Positions 15,449 through 24,177 of a stretch of DNA of 48,767 nt are shown one piece after another (positions within the stretch are counted from its first letter, which is position 1; every line of letters begins with the position of its first letter). Both the position numbers and the translations under genes were made by a program. The stretch is from an uncultured Rickettsiales bacterium (GTDB lineage: Bacteria > Pseudomonadota > Alphaproteobacteria > Rs-D84). The notes under the pieces were generated by a model. That model did no database searches. It worked only from the letters and a program-made list of their open reading frames with translations, and was not told where the DNA came from. The stretch covers positions 1 to 48,767 of the forward strand of contig URSG01000006.1 of assembly GCA_900550565.1 (NCBI GenBank). Direction: 5' to 3'.

Positions 15449-15471
15449 ACGGGGCATCGCCCCGTTTTTTA
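15449..15471 (+). terminator. Terminator after the DUF1015 gene
   Basis: ACGGGGC/GCCCCGT with an ATC loop, then T6. Confidence 0.9.
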
Positions 15472-15630
15472 TTGGTGATAAAGTTTTCAGCATAAAAAAT
15501 TAAAAACTTGTCATTACTGTCGTTGCCAACTTACAAAATTCCCGTAGGTATTTTTTATGGTTGAAATTTGATTTTTTGGCGGTTTTTTGTAATTTGTTTT
15601 GACGTATGTCCTGGGGCGATAATTTTGCAC

Positions 15631-15685
15631 TTGCAAGTGTCAAAACAGATGGTATAAATAAAACTAACAGACGATGAAAATCGTC
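15631..15685 (+). promoter_or_regulatory. Promoter and 5' hairpin of the Pmp-like autotransporter
   Basis: TTGCAA (15631-15636) and TATAAA (15653-15658) are 16 bases apart. The transcript would begin with a hairpin GACGAT-GAAA-ATCGTC (15670-15685) closed by a GAAA tetraloop, 15 nt before AAGGAGA. The preceding 150 nt (15475-15630) hold no gene; they are T-rich. Confidence 0.55.
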
Positions 15686-15712
15686 ATCATTTGGAGAAGA
15701 AAGGAGAACCAC

Positions 15713-18223
15713 ATGAAAATGTTCCGCACAGCAATCAAAGAACTAACTGCGGCATATCGTGCCGTGTTGAAACATGCATTTATTGCCGCAATGGGCGCAA
15801 TGGTCGTTATTGGTGGCGCAAGTGCAGATGATACCAAAACCAGATTAGTTGTTGACGTTGATGCAACCGAAAATTTAGCTGGGGCACATGATGGTTATAT
15901 CTCAACAGAAAATGGCAGTGTCGCGCAAGTTTTGGGTGTTTTGAATGTGTCAGATGGGGCACAGTTCACAAACAACAAAACAGATAGAAACGGCGGGGCA
16001 ATCTTTAACAGTGGCACATTGACACTGGGCGATGGCGTTTCGTTCACAGGCAACAGCGCAAAATTTGGTGGTGCAGTTTGGAATGACGGTAAAATGGAAA
16101 TCGCCGCAGGAACTAAATTTGTTGGCAATAATAGTAAAAGTGCCGCAGGTGCGTTGTATAACAGCAGTACTGGAACATTGGACAATCTGATTGGTATTGT
16201 TTTTGAAAATAATACCGCGGCGATGGGTGGTGCTATCAACAATGCGAAAACATCGGCCAGCGTCAAGGGTGGAATAATAGATTTAATTTCAAAATCACAT
16301 TTCATTGGTAATTCTGGTGGAAAATCCCAGGGGGGCGCAATCCGTAATCAGGGAACTATATCTACAATTACAGATAGTGTATTTGATTCCAACATCGCAG
16401 GAAATGGTGGCGCAATCAATAATGGAACCTGGGGCAGTTTGGTAAAGGGTATTTATAAGACAACGTTTATCAATAATACTGCCGTTGCCACAGGTGGAAA
16501 TCACCAAGGGGGCGCGATTGTCAATGCAGGACACATTGGCATTATTGATGAAACAGTGTTTGAATCAAACCGCGCTGGCAAGATTGGTGGCGCAATAGCA
16601 AATGTGACCCCACAAAACAATGGTAGCGGCCTTGCAGAGGTTAATATTGCAAATTCTACATTTACAGGCAATGTTGCCGGTGAAAGCGGTGGTGCAATAT
16701 ACAATGCCACAGGTGGGGCGGTAAGTCTGGCTGGGAAAAATACGTTTACCGGAAATATGGCCGGGGGCGTCGGAAACGATATTTACAACCTGGGTAAATT
16801 GGCGGTCACTGGTGGCACAACGACCATTGATGGCGGTATCACAGGCGATGGCGCATTGACCATTGCAGATGGTGCAACCCTGAATATCGGCACGACGACA
16901 GTTCAACAAAAAGAATTGACGCTGGACGGCACGGTTGGCGCAACAATTATTGATGCAAATAATTATGGTAAACTGTTGGCGGAAACATATAACGGTAATG
17001 GCCAGGTGTCATTAAACGTTGCAACAACAGGGACGTATAATATATTTGGCGAAAATGCGAACGAATATACTGTCGTTGACGCAGGCGCAATCTATGATGT
17101 GACCAAGGGCGACAATGGTGCAATTACAATCGCAACCAAAAAGGTTGAAGAAATCGCGACGGAAACTGGTCTGACCAATACTGCGGCAAATACGGTTGCA
17201 GCGTTGGCAAACAGCGACAGCGAATTGGTCAATATCGCGTCACTGAACGCGCAACAGGCATTGCGTAATGGCGATACAGATTATATTGAAACTGAATCTG
17301 CCAAGGCAAACCCAGTTGATAAACCGGTCGTTCAATCAGTTGCGCAATCTGTCCAGGGCGCAGTTATGACACTGGCGGCGAATCGTATGGCTGGTGCGCC
17401 GACGACTGGCACAATGGGCCGCAGTGGTGGTGATTGGTCAAATGTTGCACGGGGCATTTGGGCCCAGGGTATGTTCAATCGGTCAAAATACAACGGCCAA
17501 TTTAACGGCTATACCCGTGGCGTGTCGGCTGGGTTTGATGCACTGATTGACAAACAATATACGATTGGTTTGGGTTATGCGTTCGGACATTCTGATGTTC
17601 ATGCCAATGGCGGTCGCGATACCGAAATTGACAGCAACAGCATATTTGCGTATGCCCAGTATAAGCCAAGCGAATGGTTCGTCAATGCGGCGTTGAATTA
17701 TACAATGTCAAAATACAAGGAAACCGAAGATAACGTGTTCGGTGCGTTGCGTCTGAAATCAGACCACGATACTGATGCGTTCGGTGGCCAGGTTATGACC
17801 GGGTATGATTTTGCGTCAGGCCTGACGCCGGAAATTGGTCTGCGCTATTTGCACGTGACCCAGGACGGATACAATAACGGTCTGGCACACGTCAGCAGCG
17901 ATGATACAGATTTCCTGACGGGAATTGCCGGTATGAAATATCGTTTCGCGATTGAAAACGATTCGGTTATCAACTGGTTCCCAGAACTGCGCGCGGCGGC
18001 GACGTATGACTTTGTTTCTGACCGGGCAATGTCCACCGTCACAATGCCAGGCGCGGCGTCCTATGTGATTGATGGCGACCGTCTGTCCCGATTCGGTGGG
18101 GAATTCGGAATTGGTCTGACCGCAGAATACAAAGGACTGGAAATCTCGTTGGTTTATGATTTGGATCTGCACAAAGATTACACATCACAAACCGGTATGG
18201 CAAAATTCAGATATGAATTCTGA
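15713..18223 (+). CDS. Pmp-like autotransporter adhesin
   Basis: The product is 836 residues. The ATG at 15713 follows AAGGAGA; an upstream in-frame ATG at 15674 lies too near the promoter. It has a long signal sequence of 38 residues ending in GGASA, with a charged N-terminal extension as in large autotransporters. Residues about 75-360 carry repeated GGA[IV][FWNY]N units with interleaved F-x-x-N (FTGNSAKFGGAVWN, FENNTAAMGGAINN), the pattern of chlamydial polymorphic outer-membrane proteins, giving a beta-helix passenger. Residues about 570-836 form the beta-barrel (ARGIWAQGMFNRSK; alternating aromatic strands) ending in KFRYEF with a terminal Phe. It is a surface protein, probably an adhesin. 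It has its own promoter and terminator. Confidence 0.88.
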   Translation: MKMFRTAIKELTAAYRAVLKHAFIAAMGAMVVIGGASADDTKTRLVVDVDATENLAGAHDGYISTENGSVAQVLGVLNVSDGAQFTNNKTDRNGGAIFNSGTLTLGDGVSFTGNSAKFGGAVWNDGKMEIAAGTKFVGNNSKSAAGALYNSSTGTLDNLIGIVFENNTAAMGGAINNAKTSASVKGGIIDLISKSHFIGNSGGKSQGGAIRNQGTISTITDSVFDSNIAGNGGAINNGTWGSLVKGIYKTTFINNTAVATGGNHQGGAIVNAGHIGIIDETVFESNRAGKIGGAIANVTPQNNGSGLAEVNIANSTFTGNVAGESGGAIYNATGGAVSLAGKNTFTGNMAGGVGNDIYNLGKLAVTGGTTTIDGGITGDGALTIADGATLNIGTTTVQQKELTLDGTVGATIIDANNYGKLLAETYNGNGQVSLNVATTGTYNIFGENANEYTVVDAGAIYDVTKGDNGAITIATKKVEEIATETGLTNTAANTVAALANSDSELVNIASLNAQQALRNGDTDYIETESAKANPVDKPVVQSVAQSVQGAVMTLAANRMAGAPTTGTMGRSGGDWSNVARGIWAQGMFNRSKYNGQFNGYTRGVSAGFDALIDKQYTIGLGYAFGHSDVHANGGRDTEIDSNSIFAYAQYKPSEWFVNAALNYTMSKYKETEDNVFGALRLKSDHDTDAFGGQVMTGYDFASGLTPEIGLRYLHVTQDGYNNGLAHVSSDDTDFLTGIAGMKYRFAIENDSVINWFPELRAAATYDFVSDRAMSTVTMPGAASYVIDGDRLSRFGGEFGIGLTAEYKGLEISLVYDLDLHKDYTSQTGMAKFRYEF

Positions 18224-18230
18224 TGAAACA

Positions 18231-18259
18231 GAAACGGGGCGTTGCCCCGTTTCTTTTTT
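18231..18259 (+). terminator. Terminator after the Pmp-like autotransporter
   Basis: GAAACGGGGC/GCCCCGTTTC, a 10-bp stem with a GTT loop, followed by T6. Confidence 0.92.
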
Positions 18260-18298
18260 CAGTAATAGAATTTAAATTTGGCACCACAGGCCAGGGGA

Positions 18299-19003
18299 TT
18301 ATTTAAAATATTTGCTGTGTTGTTCTTGGGATATTTTATACATTTTGTCAAACAGCGCGTCTGCGTCTGCACGGGTTGTCGGGCCCGATGTCGCGCCACC
18401 AATATCGGCGCCGTTCAATATCACCAATCGGTCGGGCAGTAAATCGTTGCCACATTCAATAACATATTGGCTGCTGTCATAATATTTGCCAAAACAGCGA
18501 CCGTTCGCAACGGCGGCGTATCCTGCATCGGCCAGCACGTCACACGTTGGTTGCGTGCCACGCGTGATTTCGCCGTTTTCCAAAACTTCATAGGTGTCAT
18601 ATCCGGCCGACCCCAGGACGCCGTTGCACCATACGTTCACGTATTTGCCGTCCAGTGATACCGTTGCGCCATTTGAACTGGTCCTGCGCGCGCCAAAGCA
18701 ATCGCCGTTTAATATGTTTATATCATAATCGCGTGTGTTTATTCCCGTGCCGTGTGAAATTTCGGCGCGCCCAATCGGGGTGGCGTCATCAGACTGGGGA
18801 TTTAATGCCACACCACAAATCATTTTGATTCCGCGACAATTACTGGTTGCGTCCCACAATTCTGTGTCGTATCCTGCGCCCATAGAAATATAGCATTTTG
18901 TGGTGTCCAGACGGCAAATTGTCGGCTGTTGCCACCACGGTGTCGCAGCAGTGGCCGTGCCACATAATGCTGAAATCACAGAAAATGCAAATATTTTTTT
19001 CAT
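18299..19003 (-). CDS. Secreted protein with paired cysteines, unknown function
   Basis: The product is 234 residues. The signal peptide MKKIFAFSVISALCGTATA is followed by an aromatic start (TPWWQQPTICRLD). The mature part has about nine cysteines, and repeated pieces of the form GDCFGARR / GRCFGKYY and VWCNG / IECGN suggest two copies of a small beta-rich domain of about 60 residues. The tail is a short charged helix. It differs from the helical cysteine-rich proteins nearby but shares the minus-strand cluster with the split gene at 19062-21511, ending 58 nt downstream of that gene's stop. GAGAT upstream of the ATG is a weak ribosome-binding site. Export is clear; function is unknown. Confidence 0.78.
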   Translation of the reverse strand: MKKIFAFSVISALCGTATAATPWWQQPTICRLDTTKCYISMGAGYDTELWDATSNCRGIKMICGVALNPQSDDATPIGRAEISHGTGINTRDYDINILNGDCFGARRTSSNGATVSLDGKYVNVWCNGVLGSAGYDTYEVLENGEITRGTQPTCDVLADAGYAAVANGRCFGKYYDSSQYVIECGNDLLPDRLVILNGADIGGATSGPTTRADADALFDKMYKISQEQHSKYFK

Positions 19004-19061
19004 TTCAATCTCGTGCTATGCGTGTATTTTACCAGATTTTGCCCCGGTATGCAAGGCACCG

Positions 19062-21511
19062 CTATTGCCCGGTGGTTGTGTTATCTGGTTCGCGACAATA
19101 ACCCCACTTGGTATTTGCGCCGGTGCTATCATAGAATTTTTTGTGCAATTTATGTCCGGTAATATCGTGTATGCCGTCGCCATTGGTCAGGGTTTGCGCC
19201 TGGCCCACGGCGTCATCGGTTGACGATGTGTTGTTGCGTTGTTGGTCAATCCACTGGGTATCAACCCACAATCCGTCCAGCCGTTTGCATTCTGCGGCCA
19301 GTGCCGTTGCCATATCAACACGTATTGAATCCATAACGACATTGACGTCCTGCATAACAGATGTCGGCAATACGTACCCGACTTGTGTTGCATCTGATGG
19401 GCGAACACAGGTTTGCATAGCATAACGCACCATTTTTTGATACAAACTGCCGATGTAATCTGGACCACAGTCAACGGTGCTGGTTGGCACCTCGGCCCCA
19501 CCACATTCCGTCAAGTATTCGGTCGCAGGGGTGCATTGGCGACATGTGTTGCCGGGGGTTGGTGCGCCGTTCGCAACCCAAATGCCGTTTTGTTTGACCG
19601 CCATATAAAAACCAGATTTGCAACGTTTGTATTGTTTGCTGGCCGGGCAAATATATCCAGACCCAGGTTGTGGTGTGTCATCGGAATCATCGCCAGATGT
19701 GTCGCCAGATGAGCTGTCCTTGTTCCATAATTCCTGGTTGCAGGCATAGATGGTTGCGTATTGCTGTTCCCCGGGGGCGTATGCACGACAGTTGTATGGG
19801 TATGCGTGCAAACTGTCGCTGGACGGGACGGCGCACATATCGCGCGCGAATTCTTGCAGTGTGGTGCGGCATTCTTTGCCGATTTTTTGGTCTGTGATGT
19901 TGTGCATTGCCTGGACCAATAATTCCAGTGAATTGCCGTTGCCGTCGTTATACAGTTGGCTGCACGCCTGTAATTTTTCCTTGCACATTTGTTCGGATAA
20001 TTCCAGACGCGAACCCAATAATAACTGTTCCTTGATATTGCTAAAATCTTTTAACGACTTGCTCTGTTCATCATAGCAGGCGTTCACGACGTCCAGGCAT
20101 TCGTTCTTGACCGTGCGGATACGTTCGTGTTGCCCCTGGTATATTTCGGCGATTGCCTGGCGCATAAATTCGTCCCATACATCGTCGGCCAAATCGCGAC
20201 AGGTGTCCAGACCGCGCGCCGCATACGCACGCTTGCTGTTTAATTCGGCAACAATTAAACGATTAGACGGATTGGTCAGCACGTCGCCAGATAATGAAAT
20301 CTGGGTTTCCAGTTGATAAAAGTCCGCCGTGTAAATCGGTTCGCCCTTGTCCCGGGTCAGATACCGGCCAGATATATCCAGGCAATGAACATAATCTGTG
20401 CCACACGCCGTATCGGCAGTAATATCTTTGCGAACTTGGGCAATGCAATCGTTGATAGATGTTGAATTGTGGGCGTTATAATTTTCCAGACGCGCATTGT
20501 TCATTTCGCGTTCTGTGCTGCGTATCGTGCCCTGGGCCGTGGCCAGTTTTTTGTCCAGTGCCGTCAACAATGTTGCACAGTCGTTTTCAATATACATACC
20601 GTATGCCGCGACAACCATATTTAACGTGCTTTTTGACGGGCAACGTTCAGAAACTAAATCAGCGCATTGGCTGTGCACCGCGTTATACAACGGTTCGCCG
20701 GTCAGGTTTGCAATGTTTGCGCCCGATGCCAAATCGGTTGTCGCCCAGATTGCATTTATGTCGCCGGCAATGTCCAATGTCCCAGATGTTGATAATGAAT
20801 TTGATTTTGTTTTTGCTAAAACCGCACTGATTCCGGCCAGTTTCTGGGCAGATGATGATTTGTCGCGCGCCGTGCTGGCCGCAGATTCGCCGGCGGTGGC
20901 GGTCATCATGGCGTTAACCTCGGCCGCGGTTTTTGGGATTACTTCTATGTTCAGGCTTTTGAAATCTTGTAATTGATCGGACGTTTGGCTTAGTGCGCGT
21001 TCGCGTGATTTTATGTCGTCCAGTTTGCCCGAACAAACGCACCGACGATATGTGTCGTTTTGTTTTGCACAGAATTGATCCATACACGAAAAATATGCAT
21101 CGCGACACGTATTGTATCCGGTGCCAAATGTATTTGTTCCCGTTGTTAGTTTCTGAACGTTGCCCTTGCGCTGCGTGCGATGGTTTTTGTCGCACTGCGC
21201 CCAGTGGCCTGGGTTGTGGTGACCGGCGTGCGCGCGGTGGTGGTTGCACTGCGCGCGACGGTGTTGGTGCGTGTCGCGGTGCGCGCGGTGGTGCGATTGA
21301 CCGTGTTGCGTGCCGTGGTGCGCGTGGTGGGGCTGGTGCGCGTTGTTGTTGCGTTGCGCGCCGATGTTTGTATTTTTGTCGGATTTGATTTTGCGCGCGC
21401 GGTGACATTGGTGGCGCCGTTGCGCGAAATACTGGACGCGTCACGCACCGCGGCATCGGCAATACCGATACCGGCACACAGTGTCGCGGCAAAAAGCAAA
21501 ATCTTTTTCAT
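19062..21511 (-). pseudogene. Cysteine-rich secreted protein gene interrupted by a frameshift near 21140-21180
   Basis: The 5' part (21511 to 21146) encodes a signal peptide (MKKILLFAATLCAGIGIADA) and a Thr/Arg/Ala-rich segment ending ARATFRN and a stop. In the -1 frame, sequence upstream of the next ATG (21083) is open and reads LTTGTNTFGTGYNTCRDAYF, then CMDQFC, the head motif of this family, so the ATG at 21083 is internal. Joining the frames restores one protein of about 815 residues with 29 cysteines in the body, Ala-rich helical repeats, and a C-terminal region with CPASKQYKRC and CRQC pairs. As written the reading frame is broken: the 3' part (673 codons from 21083) has no signal peptide. 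The cause may be mutation, programmed frameshifting or a base-call error. The stop is TAG at 19062. The gap to infA holds only its terminator. Confidence 0.7.
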
Positions 21512-21587
21512 CCTTGGTCTTGGTAATTATGATAACAAAAATGCCCTTTTCTGGGCAAGGGTTATTTCGCACAAATGCGTAATTTTT

Positions 21588-21617
21588 TTATAAAAAGAAA
21601 CCCACGATTTGTGGGTG
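21588..21617 (-). terminator. Terminator of infA
   Basis: On the minus strand ACACCCAC/GTGGGTTT with a 5-nt loop is followed by CTTTTTAT. Confidence 0.7.
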
Positions 21618-21624
21618 TTCTGGA

Positions 21625-21873
21625 TTAGTTGTGCGCGTCAGTGCCTGACGGTCGGGTGCGTTCAACGAACGTGATACGTCCCTTGTCCAGATCGTATGGC
21701 GTCATTTCAACGCGGACGCGTTCGCCAATGTTGACCCAGATGCGCGCCTTGCGCATTTTGCCACACACAGTTGCCAAAATTTCGTGGCCGTTTTCCAATT
21801 TGACACGAAACATCGTGTTTGGCAGTTTGTCTTCTACTGTGCCACTGAATACAATTACATCATCTTTTGCCAT
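21625..21873 (-). CDS. infA: Translation initiation factor IF-1
   Basis: The product is 82 residues, a single S1-like OB fold. The motifs GTVEDKLPNTMFRVKLENGHEILATVCGK and RVRVEMTPYDLDKGRITF, here cited in part, are the IF-1 signature (about residues 11-70). The short C-terminal tail TRPSGTDAHN is an addition beyond the usual 72 residues. It binds the 30S A site with IF-2 and IF-3 during initiation. AAGGATAA precedes the ATG. It lies alone, between two groups of secreted protein genes, and is divergent from the gene at 22014. Confidence 0.95.
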   Translation of the reverse strand: MAKDDVIVFSGTVEDKLPNTMFRVKLENGHEILATVCGKMRKARIWVNIGERVRVEMTPYDLDKGRITFVERTRPSGTDAHN

Positions 21874-22013
21874 AGTTTATCCTTAGCATTTTTCTGAATT
21901 TTTACTGACTTTATATTATATTTTACATAAAAAAATTGCAAGTTGTTTTTATCCACTTGCGCGGTGGGGCAAGATTTGATAAAATTATGCATAAGAATGT
22001 ATGGGGAATTGCT

Positions 22014-24161
22014 ATGAGATTAGGCTTGTTTTTCACGTTATTATGCGTTGTTCCGGGGCTGGCGTATGGCGATGCGCGCAGTGATGCCGGCGCGCGTATC
22101 GGTGTGACGCGTATGTCAATGGCTGGGGCGCGTGCGCCGAATATGACGGGAAATCTGGGCAGTAAAAAGGGGGCGACGCCAACCATAACGACGAATGCCA
22201 GTGGTGGCGGAACGCCTATCCCAACGCCAGATCCAGAACCAAAGCCAGAACCAAAATCTGACCCGACACCGACATCAGAACCCGACGCGTCGTGTCGCGC
22301 GGCGTATCGTGCGTGTATGGACGAATTTTGTCTGTTAGATGAAAGCGAGGGAAATCGTTGCGCGTGTTCGGATAATATCAATAAATCTAAAACCTTGATT
22401 CAGGAAATTCAACGTATCCAGTCCGAGGCAGACAAATTATATACCGAGGGCGTAGAACGCGAACAACTGGGGGCCAAGGCTAAATTAGTATTTGGCCAGA
22501 GCGAGGCTGCCAAGAAAAGTTCACGCGCGTCTGGAATCAGTTTTTCTGATTGGTTAAATAACGACACCAGTGCGGATTCATTGGGCGCAGACGAAGATAT
22601 TGGTGGCGGTTTGTATTCAATGGCGGCGACATATTGTGCCAACACGTTAAGTAAATGTGGTGCCAATGCCGATATGGAAGAGGCATTGTATTCGCGCCAA
22701 ATTGTTGCAGATTGCAAGGCGTTTGATTCATATCTGGCCGACCAGAAAACAAACGCAGAATCTAATAAACGCACGGCCGAGGCCGCAGTGCGCAAGGCGC
22801 GTTTGGAAATGCTGGATACGACGAATAAATATAATCGCGGCGAATGTTTGTTGTCGTATAAATCGTGTATCGCAGACAAGGGTGGCTGTGGCGCGAATTT
22901 TGAAAACTGTCTGGACAGGGACTTGTTGGGGCGTCGCGCAAATGCGTGCGAAAATGTTCTGGACCAGTGTATGGCGGTGCGGGACACCGTGTTGCAGGAT
23001 TGGGAGGCTGAATCAGAAAGCATCCTGACCGATGCGGCAAAATACGCAGATAAAAATGCGCGTTCAACGTGCTTGGCACGAATCCAGGTCTGTCTGGAAG
23101 ATGGTTGCGGCACGGAAACAAATTCTGCGTGTTTGACAGATGTCAATGTTGCGGCTGGTATTTGCCCGGTTATTACTGAATGCGAGGCGATGATTCCCGG
23201 GATTCAAAGTGTGGTGAACGATAAACTGGGGTATCTGCGGACGCATTTTTGCCAAAATGATATTGATAAATGCTTGCAGGATAAATGTGGCGAAAACTTT
23301 ACTGCGCCAGAATGTGTTGGTAAAAGCGCGACTGAAATTGCGGCGTTGTGTCCACAGTCTATGTTCCCATCGTGCAAAAATGAAACGCAATTTGATATAA
23401 TTGTCCAATCTGTGTTATTACAGATGGATTACCAGATGTTGCAGGGGTGCTTGAATTACTTTGGCGAACAACTGGGCAAGGTTTGTGGCACAGATATGTC
23501 GTGCCTGCCAACCGATACAACGGTTGCATCGCTGACGTCGGTTCCAGATGACACTGCGAAACTGGCCGAATTGCGCGAAACCGTGCGCAGTAATGTCGCA
23601 ACGTCTGTTGATGAATTCTTTGTCCAGTTTGAACAGGATAAAACGGTTGCTGCCTGTGCGGACAGCCAGAAACCGTCTGGTCGTAAATCACTGGGCGATA
23701 CGGTGTTTAACAGTGCGAAAATGGTTGCACAAATCGGGGCGGAAAATCGTGCGATGCGTGAACTGGAATCCAAGATTTCTGAATTGTCGCGCAAACAGGA
23801 TATTGCCGCAGCCGAAAAGAACTGTCTGAACACATACCAGGTGGAAACACCAGACAAATCGTCCAAGAATTACAGTTATATCCGCAGTGTGTCGTTTGAA
23901 CCATCGTTGCGTAATTGCCACGTGTGCCGTATGCAACAGGTTTGCGAAACAGGTGGCGAATCCAAGGGTACGGCCGGACTGAAAGGATTGGCTGGTGGTC
24001 TGTCTGCGGGTGCGGCGGCTGGAACAATGGTGACGCCGGGCTGGGGAACGGCAATCGGTGGCGTCGTTGGCGCGGTGGGCGGTCTGTTCGCTGGACGTGG
24101 CGCAGGTGGCAAACAAGAATTCTGCCAGGAAATTGAATCTTGCGAAGATATAAATATGTAA
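22014..24161 (+). CDS. Large secreted cysteine-rich protein, 36 cysteines (paralogue A)
   Basis: The product is 715 residues. The ATG at 22014 has GGGGAA six bases upstream and begins a signal peptide (MRLGLFFTLLCVVPGLAYG). After a Pro/Glu/Lys linker (PDPEPKPEPKSDPTP) comes the head CRAAYRACMDEFC, then long helices rich in Ala, Glu and Lys with cysteines at heptad spacing, including CLLSYKSC...CGANFENC. LYSRQIVADC, CENVLDQCMAVRD and a CHVC near the end are shared with the next gene. I count 36 cysteines in the mature part, an even number. A glycine-zipper segment (about 650-690, AGGLSAGAAAG; IGGVVGAVGGLFAG) precedes the final CEDINM and may insert in a membrane. It should be periplasmic or surface-exposed with extensive disulfides. 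No named family is recognised. Confidence 0.85.
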   Translation: MRLGLFFTLLCVVPGLAYGDARSDAGARIGVTRMSMAGARAPNMTGNLGSKKGATPTITTNASGGGTPIPTPDPEPKPEPKSDPTPTSEPDASCRAAYRACMDEFCLLDESEGNRCACSDNINKSKTLIQEIQRIQSEADKLYTEGVEREQLGAKAKLVFGQSEAAKKSSRASGISFSDWLNNDTSADSLGADEDIGGGLYSMAATYCANTLSKCGANADMEEALYSRQIVADCKAFDSYLADQKTNAESNKRTAEAAVRKARLEMLDTTNKYNRGECLLSYKSCIADKGGCGANFENCLDRDLLGRRANACENVLDQCMAVRDTVLQDWEAESESILTDAAKYADKNARSTCLARIQVCLEDGCGTETNSACLTDVNVAAGICPVITECEAMIPGIQSVVNDKLGYLRTHFCQNDIDKCLQDKCGENFTAPECVGKSATEIAALCPQSMFPSCKNETQFDIIVQSVLLQMDYQMLQGCLNYFGEQLGKVCGTDMSCLPTDTTVASLTSVPDDTAKLAELRETVRSNVATSVDEFFVQFEQDKTVAACADSQKPSGRKSLGDTVFNSAKMVAQIGAENRAMRELESKISELSRKQDIAAAEKNCLNTYQVETPDKSSKNYSYIRSVSFEPSLRNCHVCRMQQVCETGGESKGTAGLKGLAGGLSAGAAAGTMVTPGWGTAIGGVVGAVGGLFAGRGAGGKQEFCQEIESCEDINM

Positions 24162-24177
24162 TGTGCGGGCGATAAAG

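Noticed and set aside
21183..21511. Thr/Arg-rich 121-residue frame as an independent small secreted protein
   Set aside because: Its C-terminus has no natural end, and the downstream -1 frame continues directly into the family head motif, so a broken larger gene explains it better.
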